DNA of 64,000 bases from Methylomonas sp. (lineage in GTDB: Bacteria > Pseudomonadota > Gammaproteobacteria > Methylococcales > Methylomonadaceae), in NCBI GenBank assembly GCA_026989395.1, contig JALSJK010000065.1:1-64000 (forward strand). The letters run 5' to 3'. The position numbers were made by a program, and so were the translations under genes. Shown in pieces: positions 9,937 through 19,939 of this stretch (positions are counted from its first letter, which is position 1; each line of letters starts with the position of its first letter). Below the pieces are notes generated by a model. That model did no database searches. It was given only the letters and a program-made list of their open reading frames with translations, and had not been told where the DNA came from.

Positions 9937-10736
9937 GTCGAATAGCTGCAAAATTTGTTAGCGCATCCAGTGCGGGGCGGAAACTACTCATTCCATTTAT
10001 TACAGCAGGTGATCCAAAACCAGAATTTAGTGTACCGATGATGCATGCAATGGTCGCGGCAGGTGCGGATATTATTGAGTTAGGTGTGCCTTTCTCAGAT
10101 CCAATGGCAGATGGGCCGGTTATTCAGCGGGCCAGTGAGCGGGCGCTCGCGAAGGGAATGAGTTTGCGTAAGGTATTGACATTAGTGTCGGATTTTCGAA
10201 AACAAGATCAAGATACGCCAATAGTATTGATGGGATACTTGAATCCTGTTGAGGCTATGGGGTATGAAAACTTTGCTGAAGCGGCCAAAACTGCAGGGGT
10301 TGATGGTGTGCTGACTGTTGATATCCCGCCTGAAGAAGCGGAAGAATATGTTGTTTTGTTAAAAGCGCGTGAAATTGATCCTGTATTTCTTTTGGCGCCT
10401 AACAGTAGTAATGAGCGCATCAAGAAAATGGATGCAGCTGGAAGTGGTTATCTTTACTATGTTTCTTTGAAAGGGGTTACTGGAGCAGGACACCTGGATT
10501 TAGATGAAGTAGAGAAAAAAATACAGCAAATAAAAAAATATACAAAGTTGCCAATAGGCGTAGGGTTTGGTGTTAAAGATTCGCAAACGGCAAGATCAAT
10601 TGCACGAATTGCCGATGCCGTTGTAGTGGGCAGCGCTTTGATTAGCAAAATTGAATCAAGTCCTGATGATCTGGAAAAAGCAAAGCAGGGAATTGTTGAT
10701 TTATTAAGTAGTATGCGTCAGGCTATGGATAGTTAG
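9933..10736 (+). CDS. trpA: Tryptophan synthase alpha chain
   Basis: Cleaves indole-3-glycerol phosphate to indole, which is channelled to TrpB. The 267-residue TIM barrel has catalytic E49 ([11 protein letters not shown]) and D60 (MADGPVIQ), with the phosphate site GFGVKD near the C-terminus. The ATG overlaps the trpB stop. The last two bases of its TAG stop are also the first two bases of a family 2 palindromic element (10735-10896), so the element sets or coincides with the end of the protein. The length is nonetheless normal for the family. Confidence 0.98.
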   Translation: MSRIAAKFVSASSAGRKLLIPFITAGDPKPEFSVPMMHAMVAAGADIIELGVPFSDPMADGPVIQRASERALAKGMSLRKVLTLVSDFRKQDQDTPIVLMGYLNPVEAMGYENFAEAAKTAGVDGVLTVDIPPEEAEEYVVLLKAREIDPVFLLAPNSSNERIKKMDAAGSGYLYYVSLKGVTGAGHLDLDEVEKKIQQIKKYTKLPIGVGFGVKDSQTARSIARIADAVVVGSALISKIESSPDDLEKAKQGIVDLLSSMRQAMDS

Positions 10737-10896
10737 GAATGTGTACGAAATAACTTCATCAACTTGCTTGGTTTTTTTGTCCGTCTTGTGTGTTGTGGCA
10801 ACAGTTACATAGTTTACTTTGCGTCCGTTACTACGCCTTGAAGACAAACAAAAATCCTATGCCAGTTGTCTCGAATTTATTCCATGCACGTTCCTT
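10735..10896. mobile_element. Family 2 palindromic MITE-like element, full copy between trpA and accD
   Basis: About 162 bp bounded by AGGAATGTGTACG and CATGCACGTTCCT, which are imperfect inverted repeats. Internal blocks (CCGTCTTGTGTGTTGT, GTTACATAG, CGCCTTGAA) match, in opposite orientation, the copies at 25322-25477 and 35899-36055. It lies within the trp-acc operon and could form a long transcript hairpin affecting readthrough into accD. Confidence 0.75.
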
Positions 10897-10998
10897 AACG
10901 GCAGCAAATATTTTTTGTAAATTTTCGGTTTTGATTAAAAGCCAGTTTTTTGAACGACCATGTTCAATTTTAGAATCTGAGTTGGAGACAATACAACG

Positions 10999-11937
10999 AT
11001 GAGTTGGTATGAAAAACTAGTTCCGGCAAAAATTCGTACAGATGCTTCGAATAAAGGTACTGTACCTGAAGGCTTGTGGAATAAATGTCCGAGTTGTAGC
11101 GCGATTTTATACAACACTGAATTAGAAAGAAATTTCAATGTGTGTCCAAAATGCGACCACCACATGCGAATTTCCGCCCGTACCCGTTTACAAATTTTCT
11201 TGGATGAGGATGGTCAGGAAGAAATTGGCAAGGGGCTGAAACCGAGTGACCCTTTGCGATTCAAAGACAGTAAAAAATACAAAGATCGTATTAGTCAGGC
11301 CCAGAAAAAAACCAAAGAGACCGATGCTTTAGTAGTGATGCAAGGTAAATTGGTTGGCCGGGATATTGTTGCCGCAGCTTTCGAATTCAGCTATATGGGC
11401 GGTTCCATGGGCTCTGTTGTCGGTGAAAGATTCGTTCGAGGGATTAATCGGAGTTTGGAAATCGGCGCCCCGTTTATTACGTTTACAGCCAGTGGCGGGG
11501 CCAGAATGCAGGAATCTTTGTTTTCTCTGTTCCAAATGGCAAAAACCAGTGCCGCGCTAACCCGGTTATCAGATGCTGGCTTGCCTTTTATTTCTTTTAT
11601 GACCGATCCAACTATGGGCGGTGTTTCTGCGAGTTTGGCAATGTTGGGAGATATCAATATTGCTGAACCGAATGCATTAATTGGCTTTGCCGGTCCCAGA
11701 GTCATTGAGCAGACAGTGAGGGAAACTTTGCCTGAAGGGTTTCAACGTAGTGAATTTTTGTTGGAGCATGGCGCTATTGACATGATCGTAGATCGGCGTG
11801 AAATGCGAAAAACGGTTGCCAGTATTTTATCAATGTTAATGGCAAGGCGGCAGAACAAAAACCTAGTTGATAGCGAAAATGCACCTGAACAAGAAGAGCA
11901 GGTGTCATCGGATCAAGAAACTCATCAAGAAGAGTAA
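10999..11937 (+). CDS. accD: Acetyl-CoA carboxylase carboxyltransferase subunit beta
   Basis: With AccA it transfers CO2 from biotin-carrier protein to acetyl-CoA in the first step of fatty acid synthesis. The 312-residue protein opens with the AccD zinc ribbon, Cys 30, 33, 49 and 52 (CPSC...CPKC). The crotonase-fold carboxyltransferase domain follows, with [19 protein letters not shown] and IGFAGPRVI. The C-terminal 25 residues are an acidic, Q/E-rich tail. It follows trpA after a 262-bp gap mostly filled by a palindromic element, and is 18 bp upstream of folC. Confidence 0.97.
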   Translation: MSWYEKLVPAKIRTDASNKGTVPEGLWNKCPSCSAILYNTELERNFNVCPKCDHHMRISARTRLQIFLDEDGQEEIGKGLKPSDPLRFKDSKKYKDRISQAQKKTKETDALVVMQGKLVGRDIVAAAFEFSYMGGSMGSVVGERFVRGINRSLEIGAPFITFTASGGARMQESLFSLFQMAKTSAALTRLSDAGLPFISFMTDPTMGGVSASLAMLGDINIAEPNALIGFAGPRVIEQTVRETLPEGFQRSEFLLEHGAIDMIVDRREMRKTVASILSMLMARRQNKNLVDSENAPEQEEQVSSDQETHQEE

Positions 11938-11955
11938 TAACTGTCACTCGTCTCC

Positions 11956-13233
11956 ATGCATTTTGATGCTCTTGAAGATTGGTTAAGCTGGCAGGAAAAC
12001 TTGCATGCAAAACCTATTGATTTGGGTTTGGGACGGGTGGCTCGTGTTTACCAGGCATTGAACCCTGAGCAACGTAAACCCGTAACGATTATTGTCGGTG
12101 GTACTAATGGCAAAGGTTCATGTATAGCATTTTTGGAATCAATTTATCGAGCTGCTGGATTCCGCGTTGGTACTTATACTTCACCACATATTCTCAAATA
12201 CAACGAAAGAATTAAAGTTGCCGGGAAACCCGTTTCAGATCAGGCGATTTGCGAGGCATTTGAACGAATCGAAGCTGCCAGAGATGACATTTCTCTGAGT
12301 TATTTTGAATTTGGGACATTGGCTGCCCTGGATATATTTTGGCGCTCAAATCTTGATATTCAGCTTCTCGAAGTAGGTTTGGGGGGGCGATTGGATGCTG
12401 TAAATATCATAGATGCCGATGTCGCTATCGTCACAACTATCTGTATTGATCATACTGATTGGCTTGGAGAAACCCGGGAGGCGATAGGCCAAGAAAAATC
12501 AGGAATTTTTCGAGCTGGGGTTCCCGCCGTCATTGGTGATCCAGAACCACCAGCGTCTTTAATAAAGAGTGCGTTGAAAATTCAAGCAAAGGTTTATGCG
12601 GTTGGTAAGGAATTCAGTTATCAAAAAACACCAGAAAGTTGGCAATGGATACTAAATGGTCAAATCATTTTTGACGACTTACCCAGGCCCGCTTTAATTG
12701 GAGAACAGCAATATCGAAATGCCTCTACAGCGATGATGGCAGTAGAATTGTTACAGAAAAAACTGCCGATAGAGACTTCAAATTTTATTCAAGGTTTAAC
12801 GAATGCTCATTTAACGGGCCGATTTCAATTAATTGATGGTGAAATTCCAGTACTGCTGGATGTAGGGCATAATCCACAAGCGGTACGGATGTTAGCGGCT
12901 GGTTTGGAAACGTATTTTCCAAAACAACGAATTCATGCTATTTTTGCAATGATGAAAGATAAAGATATTGGCGGTGTTGTGCAGATCATGAAACCTTATG
13001 TTTTAAACTGGTATATTGCGCCTTTAGATCATACGAGAATAGCGGAACAATCGGTTATAGCCGAGGTTTTGAAAGAGCAGAAAGTAAAAAACCTGGCTTA
13101 CGGTTTTTCTGATTTTACCGAAACATTTAATACGGCCCTGACCAATGCCAGGCAAGGCGATCTGGTTTTGATTTTCGGGTCATTTTTTTTGGTTTCTGCT
13201 TATTTCAATGCTTTTTCCAAAGAGATGGCTTAA
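11956..13233 (+). CDS. folC: Dihydrofolate synthase / folylpolyglutamate synthase
   Basis: A Mur-ligase-family enzyme that adds glutamate to dihydropteroate and to folates, using ATP. The 425-residue product has the P-loop GGTNGKGS (48-55), the omega-loop region YTSPHILKYNER, and the conserved LEVGLGGRLDAVNI. The C-terminal Mur-type domain starts near 290 with DVGHNPQA. It is in the usual accD-folC-dedD order of gammaproteobacteria. Confidence 0.96.
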   Translation: MHFDALEDWLSWQENLHAKPIDLGLGRVARVYQALNPEQRKPVTIIVGGTNGKGSCIAFLESIYRAAGFRVGTYTSPHILKYNERIKVAGKPVSDQAICEAFERIEAARDDISLSYFEFGTLAALDIFWRSNLDIQLLEVGLGGRLDAVNIIDADVAIVTTICIDHTDWLGETREAIGQEKSGIFRAGVPAVIGDPEPPASLIKSALKIQAKVYAVGKEFSYQKTPESWQWILNGQIIFDDLPRPALIGEQQYRNASTAMMAVELLQKKLPIETSNFIQGLTNAHLTGRFQLIDGEIPVLLDVGHNPQAVRMLAAGLETYFPKQRIHAIFAMMKDKDIGGVVQIMKPYVLNWYIAPLDHTRIAEQSVIAEVLKEQKVKNLAYGFSDFTETFNTALTNARQGDLVLIFGSFFLVSAYFNAFSKEMA

Positions 13234-13326
13234 TTTGGATGTAGTCGTTCATATTATTCTTAACATTTATAATATTGTTGAATAATCTGAAAAATACATT
13301 GTTTCTGAAATTGAATAGAGGGTGAT

Positions 13327-13830
13327 ATGGATCAGGAATTAAAACAGCGTTTAATTGGAGCTGTCGTAATCACAGCTTTAGCTGCTATTTTTATACCCAT
13401 GTTATTTGATGATCCTGTTCAGGATGAAGGAAAGTTTATCAATGAACTGAAAATTCCAGAGCCACCCACAGAAACTTTTGTTGAAACTGCTGAAAAAATA
13501 CCAGATTCAGTTGAACAGGTTTTGACTTTGCCTGATGCGCCACCGTTATATGTTGAGCAACAAGAGGATGAGCCCGAACCTTTAGCGTCTGGACTGGTGC
13601 GATGGATTATTCAAGTGGGCAGCTTTGCAGAGCGTGAAAATGCATTGCTTTTGCAGGAGAAATTGCGTAAAAAGGGTTTTTCAACATTTTTGGATTCCGT
13701 TGACACGAAGAAAAACGGGAAATTATTTCGTCTTAGAATTGGTCCTGAACTGGACAAAAAACGCGCTGAAGTGACCAAAGAGCAATTAGAAAAACAATTT
13801 CAATTGCAACCCATTTTAGTGGCTGAATAA
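13327..13830 (+). CDS. dedD: SPOR-domain cell division protein, DedD-like
   Basis: A bitopic inner-membrane protein with one N-terminal membrane helix (about 9-26, LIGAVVITALAAIFIPMLF), a Pro/Glu-rich periplasmic linker, and a C-terminal SPOR domain (about 92-167, starting WIIQVGSFAERENA). SPOR domains bind denuded glycan at the septum. The 167-residue size and the place between folC and cvpA support the DedD assignment. Its stop codon overlaps the cvpA start (TAATG). A GAGGGTG ribosome site precedes the ATG. Confidence 0.88.
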   Translation: MDQELKQRLIGAVVITALAAIFIPMLFDDPVQDEGKFINELKIPEPPTETFVETAEKIPDSVEQVLTLPDAPPLYVEQQEDEPEPLASGLVRWIIQVGSFAERENALLLQEKLRKKGFSTFLDSVDTKKNGKLFRLRIGPELDKKRAEVTKEQLEKQFQLQPILVAE

Positions 13831-14324
13831 TGATCTGGATTGATTACGCAATATTAGGATTAATTTTTATTTCCCTGATTATCGGATTGTTTCGAGGGTT
13901 AATCCGCGAGGCTTTTTCTTTGTTTACCTGGATTATTGCAATCTGGATCGGTTTGAGTTTCAGTCGTAAATTTTCTGTATTCCTTGAGCCGGTCATCGGT
14001 TTTTCCTCCTCAGCCAGAATTGCAGTAGCATTTGCGATACTTTTTTTTGTTACTCTGATTTTGGGCGGCATAATCAGTTATCTATTAAGTGCGCTGGTAA
14101 AAAAAACCGGTTTGACAGGAACAGATCGTTTTGCTGGCATGCTTTTTGGTATAGCCAGAGGTATGGTTGTAGTTGCCGTGCTGGTTATGCTGGCTGGATT
14201 GACGCCGTTACCTGAAGATACTTGGTGGAAAAAATCAAAATTAATTCCGCCTTTTCAATCGCTTGCTATATGGTTGCGTGATCAGGTGCCGTCGAGTATG
14301 GCTGGATATTTAAATTATCAATAA
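13830..14324 (+). CDS. cvpA: CvpA family membrane protein
   Basis: A 164-residue inner-membrane protein with four hydrophobic segments; its homologue is needed for colicin V production and envelope homeostasis in E. coli. The family start IDYAILGLIFISLIIGLFRG and the central GGIISYLLSALVKKTGLTG... region are visible. It overlaps dedD by one base and lies 17 bp before purF, the conserved order. Confidence 0.93.
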   Translation: MIWIDYAILGLIFISLIIGLFRGLIREAFSLFTWIIAIWIGLSFSRKFSVFLEPVIGFSSSARIAVAFAILFFVTLILGGIISYLLSALVKKTGLTGTDRFAGMLFGIARGMVVVAVLVMLAGLTPLPEDTWWKKSKLIPPFQSLAIWLRDQVPSSMAGYLNYQ

Positions 14325-14341
14325 CTGTGGTCTTATAGAAA

Positions 14342-15850
14342 ATGTGTGGAATCGCCGGGATTGTTGCCCATCAAAATGTTAATCAGGATCTGTATGATGC
14401 TCTGACAGTATTGCAGCACCGAGGCCAGGATGCGGCCGGAATTGTCACTTGTCAAGGCAATCGTTTGCATTTGCGTAAAGATAACGGTTTAACCCGTGAT
14501 GTTTTTACCAGTAGTGAAATGTTACGCCTTAAAGGCACGATGGGTATTGGCCATGTTCGCTATCCAACTGCTGGCTGTACAAGTTCTGCTGAAGCGCAGC
14601 CGTTTTATGTCAATTCTCCATTTGGGTTGACACTTGCGCATAATGGCAATTTGACTAATGCAGAAGAGCTAAAAAAACAGTTGTTTGTGGATGATCAAAG
14701 ACATATTAATACTGATTCAGACTCTGAGGTTTTATTAAATATCTTTGCTCATGAACTTCAGCAATTAAGAAAGTTGCGATTGTCTGTTGATGATGTATTC
14801 AAGGCTGTTGCTGCAGTTCATCGACGATGTCGAGGCGCCTATGCTGCAGTCGTGATGATTGCAGGTTTTGGTATTCTGGGTTTCAGAGATCCCCATGGCA
14901 TCCGCCCCGCAGTTTTTGGTAAACGGGAAACCGACCAAGGCAGTGAATTCATGATTGCATCAGAAAGTGTCGCTTTGGATGTCCTGGGATTTGATGTAAT
15001 CAGAGATATTGAACCAGGTGAAGCGGTATTTATTGAGGCGTCTGGACAATTACATACTCGACAGTGTGCTGAAAATATAGAGAAAACCCCTTGTATTTTT
15101 GAATTTGTTTACTTTGCTCGTCCAGATTCCATTTTAGACAATATTTCTGTTTATAAGGCAAGACTGCGGATGGGCGAGAAACTGGCTGAAAAAATTCACA
15201 GAACCTGGCCTGATCATGATATCGATGTGGTTATTCCCATTCCAGATACCAGCAGAACTTCGGCATTACAAATGGCTAATGATCTCGGCGTAAAATTTCG
15301 GGAAGGATTTATCAAGAATCGTTACATAGGTAGAACTTTTATCATGCCTGGTCAGCAAATGCGAAAAAAATCAGTCCGACAAAAATTAAATCCGATTGGT
15401 CTGGAATTTAATGGTAAAAATGTCCTGCTGGTTGATGATTCAGTGGTTCGTGGTACAACTTCTCAACAAATTATTCAGATGGCGCGAGATGCAGGGGCAA
15501 AAAAAGTTTATTTTGCATCAGCCGCTCCTCCTGTCCGTTTTCCAAATGTTTACGGAATTGATATGCCTGCCGCACATGAACTAATTGCGCATAATCGGAC
15601 AGAACAGGAAATTTGTCAGGAAATGGGAGCGGACCGAATGATATATCAGGATCTGGACGATTTAATTGATGCGGTAAGAAAAGGTAATCCTGAAATCAAA
15701 GGCTTTGATACCTCATGTTTCAGCAATGAATATTGTACCGGTGATGTTAATAATGCCTACTTGGAAAGAATAGAAGCGTTACGTAATGACGATGCGCAAG
15801 CAGCAAGAAATGCTGAAAATTTTATTATTGAAATGAGCAATTCCGCCTGA
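14342..15850 (+). CDS. purF: Amidophosphoribosyltransferase
   Basis: The first committed enzyme of purine synthesis; makes phosphoribosylamine from PRPP and glutamine. The 502-residue product starts MCGIAGIV, so Cys2 is the class II glutaminase nucleophile after Met removal. The glutaminase domain includes HVRYPTAG and AHNGNL. The phosphoribosyltransferase domain has the PRPP loop [13 protein letters not shown] (about 361-373). The stop overlaps the metZ start (TGATG). The close E. coli-type sequence suggests it lacks an Fe-S cluster. Confidence 0.97.
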   Translation: MCGIAGIVAHQNVNQDLYDALTVLQHRGQDAAGIVTCQGNRLHLRKDNGLTRDVFTSSEMLRLKGTMGIGHVRYPTAGCTSSAEAQPFYVNSPFGLTLAHNGNLTNAEELKKQLFVDDQRHINTDSDSEVLLNIFAHELQQLRKLRLSVDDVFKAVAAVHRRCRGAYAAVVMIAGFGILGFRDPHGIRPAVFGKRETDQGSEFMIASESVALDVLGFDVIRDIEPGEAVFIEASGQLHTRQCAENIEKTPCIFEFVYFARPDSILDNISVYKARLRMGEKLAEKIHRTWPDHDIDVVIPIPDTSRTSALQMANDLGVKFREGFIKNRYIGRTFIMPGQQMRKKSVRQKLNPIGLEFNGKNVLLVDDSVVRGTTSQQIIQMARDAGAKKVYFASAAPPVRFPNVYGIDMPAAHELIAHNRTEQEICQEMGADRMIYQDLDDLIDAVRKGNPEIKGFDTSCFSNEYCTGDVNNAYLERIEALRNDDAQAARNAENFIIEMSNSA

Positions 15851-17037
15851 TGGATAAAAAAAATATAGATTGGAATCAATACGCTATTGAAACACAAGCC
15901 GTTCGGTCCGGGCATCATAGGACTAGGGAAGATGAACACAGCATACCCATTTTTGCAACATCCAGCTATGTTTTTGATAGTGCAGAACAGGCGGCGCTAA
16001 GGTTTTCCGGAGAATCGGCGGGAAATATTTATTCTCGTTTCACCAATCCAACAGTTTCAGCTTTTCAGGAAAGATTGGCGGCAATGGAGGCGGGGGAACG
16101 ATGTCTGGCTTTTTCCTCCGGAATGGCGGCTATTATGGCGTTATGCATGGGGTTGTTAAAAGCGGGTGATCATGTGGTTTCATCACGCAGTGTTTTCGGC
16201 AATACTGTGTTGTTATTTCAAAACTTCTTTGCCAAGTTTGGCGTGACCACTGATTTTGTCGATTTAACTGATTCGTCAGCCTGGGAAGCGGCAATAAACC
16301 CAAATACCCGGTTTTTGTTTTTGGAAACGCCATCCAACCCGTTGATTGAAATTGCTGATATCCGGGAATTGGCTGATATTGCACACAAGCATGATTGTCT
16401 TTTGATCGTTGATAATGTCTTTTGCACGCCAGCATTGCAAAAACCCTTACAGCTTGGCGCTGATATCGTAGTTCATTCCACCACTAAATATATTGATGGC
16501 CATGGCCGATGTGTGGGTGGGGCAGTGGTCGCCAGTGATGAATTGATAGAAAAACAAATTTATCCTTTTTTACGCACCGGTGGCGCAACCATGAGTCCTT
16601 TTAACGCCTGGGTGTTTTTATCGGGTCTGGAAACTCTGGCCATCAGAATGAAGGCCCATTGCGAAAATGCCATGGCATTAGCGCAGTGGTTGGAGGATAA
16701 GGCAAGTGTTGCTAAAGTCCATTACCCAGGACTTTCATCACATGCCCAGCATGAGTTGGCAAAACAACAGCAAACAGGTTTTGGTGGGGTAATTAGCTTT
16801 GAGTTGACTGGAGGCAGGCAACAAGCCTGGCAATTAATTGACAAGACCCGGCTATTATCCATAACTGCAAATTTGGGTGATGTAAAAACCACCATTACTC
16901 ATCCCGCAACTACAACACATAGCCGATTGTCAGAACAGGAACGGCTTAAAGCGGGTATCACCGATGGCCTGGTTCGTATCTCGGTTGGTTTGGAAAATGT
17001 GAAGGACATCAAAAATGACTTGGAACCCGGCTTGTAA
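15850..17037 (+). CDS. metZ: O-succinylhomoserine sulfhydrylase
   Basis: A Cys/Met-metabolism PLP enzyme that makes homocysteine directly from O-succinylhomoserine and sulfide. The 395-residue protein has the PLP lysine K213 in HSTTKYIDGHGR. Other family blocks are ETPSNPLIEI and the C-terminal TTTHSRLS...RISVGLE. The position just after purF, with a one-base overlap, is the Pseudomonas-type arrangement, which favours metZ over metB or metC. Confidence 0.93.
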   Translation: MDKKNIDWNQYAIETQAVRSGHHRTREDEHSIPIFATSSYVFDSAEQAALRFSGESAGNIYSRFTNPTVSAFQERLAAMEAGERCLAFSSGMAAIMALCMGLLKAGDHVVSSRSVFGNTVLLFQNFFAKFGVTTDFVDLTDSSAWEAAINPNTRFLFLETPSNPLIEIADIRELADIAHKHDCLLIVDNVFCTPALQKPLQLGADIVVHSTTKYIDGHGRCVGGAVVASDELIEKQIYPFLRTGGATMSPFNAWVFLSGLETLAIRMKAHCENAMALAQWLEDKASVAKVHYPGLSSHAQHELAKQQQTGFGGVISFELTGGRQQAWQLIDKTRLLSITANLGDVKTTITHPATTTHSRLSEQERLKAGITDGLVRISVGLENVKDIKNDLEPGL

Positions 17038-17079
17038 AATCGGCATTTGCTTCTAGAATCATAAGCAAGGAGATGATTT

Positions 17080-18747
17080 ATGATTTTTACGATGGCAACT
17101 GCGCTATTAAGCGATAACGTTCGGGTTCTAAAGAGCAGCGTATCAAAGACCGCCTATCAAGGTGTTTTGATTGCAATTGCTGCAATCATTGTCGCAAGCT
17201 GCATGGTCAGCTTTTACTTGGTCGGCGAAGTATCCCTTGAGGGGATAGTAAAAGCCCAAAAAACCAATATGGCGTTGTGGATTCTTAACGGTGTTCCTTT
17301 CGTTTTTGCCTTGTGGGGGCAATATTCCAGCTCAATCATTGCGTATGAAGCGGGTGCAATGATTTATGATCAAACCCAGGAATTGCGCCAAAGAGCAGAC
17401 GAAATGACTCGCCAGGCGAGTTATGTCACGACCCATGATCCACTCACAGATTTACCTAACAGAGCCTTGTTTTATGATCGGGTTGGTCAGGCCATCACTT
17501 CAACCAATCAGCAAGACATTAAATTATCCATATTGTTGATTGAAATAGAGAATTTTAAGGAAGTTTACGATACCTTGGGCCGAACCAGCAGTGATTTGAT
17601 TTTAAAGCAAATTGCGACACGTCTTCAGAGCGTGGTTTTAGATCCGGACAGTGTAGCCAGAATTGATGGCAATGTATTTGGTATTTTGTTGACAGATATT
17701 GATGATGATTTAATGGAAGCACAATATCTTGCTCAGGCCATACAAAAGGCCATGGAGCAGGCGTTTATAGTAGAGCGATTGCAATTTGCAGTGCATTCCA
17801 ATGTTGGAATTGTGCATTTTCCCAAACATGGTGAAGATGTTGATTCGCTGGTTCAACGAGCGGGCGTTGCCTTGTATATGGCGAGAAGCTCCAATAATGG
17901 TTATTCGGTTTATGAATCATCTTTCGACAAACATAGCCCGATGCGACTGACTTTAATGAGTGAATTGCGTAACGCCATTGATCGGGATCAATTGGAGCTC
18001 TATTATCAGCCTAAAATAGATATTCAGAGTTGTGAGTTATTTGGTGCCGAAGCACTGGTTCGCTGGAATCATCCAAAGCATGGTTTTATTTCACCGGATG
18101 AATTTATTCCGATGGCGGAACGAACTCGAACCATTAAAACATTGACATTATGGGTGCTGAAAAGGGCTTTCCAGCACTGTGCTGAATGGCATAGAAAGGG
18201 ATTAGAAATCAAGATTTCAGTAAATCTATCAGCCAAGGATTTATTGGATCCTAACCTTCCTGATATTATTGCCGGTGTTACGGCATCGTCTGGAGTGAAG
18301 CCTGAATGGATTATTCTTGAGATTACTGAAAGTTCAATCATGACAGATCCCGAAAGGGCATTGATTGTGATTAATAGACTTAATGAAATGGGTTTCGAAT
18401 TAGCAGTAGATGATTTTGGTACAGGCTATTCATCCTTGGCTTATTTGAAGAAAATGCCATTATCCGAATTGAAAATTGACAAATCTTTTGTTGAAGATAT
18501 TCAAAACAGTGATAATGATGCCATTATTGTTAAAGCAACCATTAATTTGGCTCATAATCTCGGCTTGCATGTAACTGCAGAAGGTGTTGAGAATCAGGAA
18601 ATTTTAAACAGGCTTAAAGGATACGGTTGCGATATTGCGCAAGGGTATTATTTTTCCAAACCGCTTGCCGTCGATGCTTTTAATGAATGGATGGCAAAAA
18701 TGAAATTGCAGAAAAATCTTTGCGGTATGCATCGAAAAGCAAGTTAA
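17080..18747 (+). CDS. Membrane GGDEF/EAL protein with degenerate GGDEF; probable c-di-GMP phosphodiesterase
   Basis: A 555-residue protein with two N-terminal membrane helices (about 24-46 and 62-83), a short coiled stretch, a GGDEF domain (about 118-285) and an EAL domain (about 300-545). The diguanylate cyclase signature is degraded to DGNVF (196-200), so synthesis is unlikely. The EAL domain keeps E324-[24 protein letters not shown] and KIDKSFV, so c-di-GMP hydrolysis is likely. AGGAG precedes the ATG. It may be cotranscribed with metZ (42-bp gap), which includes a small TTGCTT/AAGCAA inverted repeat. Confidence 0.9.
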   Translation: MIFTMATALLSDNVRVLKSSVSKTAYQGVLIAIAAIIVASCMVSFYLVGEVSLEGIVKAQKTNMALWILNGVPFVFALWGQYSSSIIAYEAGAMIYDQTQELRQRADEMTRQASYVTTHDPLTDLPNRALFYDRVGQAITSTNQQDIKLSILLIEIENFKEVYDTLGRTSSDLILKQIATRLQSVVLDPDSVARIDGNVFGILLTDIDDDLMEAQYLAQAIQKAMEQAFIVERLQFAVHSNVGIVHFPKHGEDVDSLVQRAGVALYMARSSNNGYSVYESSFDKHSPMRLTLMSELRNAIDRDQLELYYQPKIDIQSCELFGAEALVRWNHPKHGFISPDEFIPMAERTRTIKTLTLWVLKRAFQHCAEWHRKGLEIKISVNLSAKDLLDPNLPDIIAGVTASSGVKPEWIILEITESSIMTDPERALIVINRLNEMGFELAVDDFGTGYSSLAYLKKMPLSELKIDKSFVEDIQNSDNDAIIVKATINLAHNLGLHVTAEGVENQEILNRLKGYGCDIAQGYYFSKPLAVDAFNEWMAKMKLQKNLCGMHRKAS

Positions 18748-18755
18748 GGACAAAC

Positions 18756-19517
18756 TTAATATCTAAGCTTATACCATAATTTTCCGAGCAATTCATGTAA
18801 TGCCATAGAGCTAACTTCAAGCGCCGATGCTGAAGGAATATAACTGAAAACAGATCTGTTTTCAGGGGTTATGAAGCCAGTGGGTGCGGGCATGACATTA
18901 AATCCAACCCGTCTGAATTGTTGAGCAGCACGGGGCATATGGAGAGCGTGGGTGACCAACAGTATTTTCCTGATATTTTCTTTGCCGAGTATTTGATAGC
19001 TAAATCGGGCGTTTTCAGCGGTATTTCGACTTTTTTCTTCCAGCCAGTTCGCTTTATATTGGAAATCCTGAACAAGCGCTTCTTGCATTAATTCTGCTTC
19101 AGATGGATATTTCCTTTCAAATACTTTTCCACCACTGACTAACAGGGGAAGATTGGTCAGTCTGGCTATTCTTACTGCATAGCGCAGACGAACTAAAACC
19201 CTCTCATGGAGGACAGTACGGTTATCATATTCCGGTGCAGGAGGGCGCGTTCCTCCGCCTAAAACAACAATTGCTTGAGCATCAGTATTTTTGATTTGAG
19301 CTTTGGATAAAGCAGGATAGATTTGTTGTGACGATGCGAGCATTACAGAAACAGCGGGTAGACTTAACAGGTATAATCCAATTAAACAAATAATTGCTAA
19401 CCCAACGCCGTGATTATTATTTCTAAAGTGACGCAATAAGCTAATGATGGCTACAATTAGCAGGATGGCCGGCGGCAAAATTAATGCCTTGATAAGATAA
19501 ATAAAAAAAATATCCAT
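18756..19517 (-). CDS. YdcF/ElyC-like DUF218 membrane protein
   Basis: A 253-residue protein with two N-terminal membrane helices (about 5-25 and 36-58), then a DUF218 domain: AIVVLGGG, VRLRYAVRIARLTNLPLLVSGG, and the distal LLVTHALHMPRAAQQFRRVGF. ElyC and SanA of this family act in envelope and peptidoglycan integrity; the chemistry is not established. Convergent with the GGDEF/EAL gene (8-bp gap) and divergent from the DUF3301 gene. Confidence 0.85.
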   Translation of the reverse strand: MDIFFIYLIKALILPPAILLIVAIISLLRHFRNNNHGVGLAIICLIGLYLLSLPAVSVMLASSQQIYPALSKAQIKNTDAQAIVVLGGGTRPPAPEYDNRTVLHERVLVRLRYAVRIARLTNLPLLVSGGKVFERKYPSEAELMQEALVQDFQYKANWLEEKSRNTAENARFSYQILGKENIRKILLVTHALHMPRAAQQFRRVGFNVMPAPTGFITPENRSVFSYIPSASALEVSSMALHELLGKLWYKLRY

Positions 19518-19587
19518 ATTCAGTCGCTATTTTAAAACAAATGGGCAACGATTGATAATGGGAATTTGAACGCGTGGAGTATAACGA

Positions 19588-19909
19588 GTGACTTTTACCT
19601 ACCCAGAAATTATTATTATTATTTTACTAATCAGTTTTTTTTCTGTATTGGTCAAATTCTCAACAGGCTAGAGAAATTGCACTAAATGCAGTAAAAATAT
19701 ATTGCCGAAGAATGGATATTCAATTGCTTGATGAATATGTGGCCTTGAACGCACTGTGGTTAAAGCGCGATGAAACTGGCCAGATTAGAATCTGGAGATC
19801 GTTTTTGTTTGAATTTACCGCGACCGGGGAAGATCGTTACAACGGCAAAATCATTATGCTCGGCAAACGTATTGAGACTATTCAGCTAGAACCGCATCGG
19901 ATAGGATGA
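19588..19909 (+). pseudogene. DUF3301 small membrane protein, frameshifted at a T8 run
   Basis: Two frames together make one DUF3301 protein. GTG 19588, preceded by GGAG at 19576-19579, opens a membrane helix (TFTYPEIIIIILLISFF) that stops at 19669-19671. The frame one base on continues YWSNSQQAREIALNAV... into the conserved RRMDIQLLDEYVALNAL and FTATGEDRYNGKIIMLGKR. Removing one T from the run 19635-19642 joins them into about 106 residues, the usual size. It could be a true frameshift, a sequencing error in the homopolymer, or slippage during transcription. Function of the family is unknown. Confidence 0.8.
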
Positions 19910-19939
19910 AACGAAAGTTCTTATAGTGAAAATGGACTG

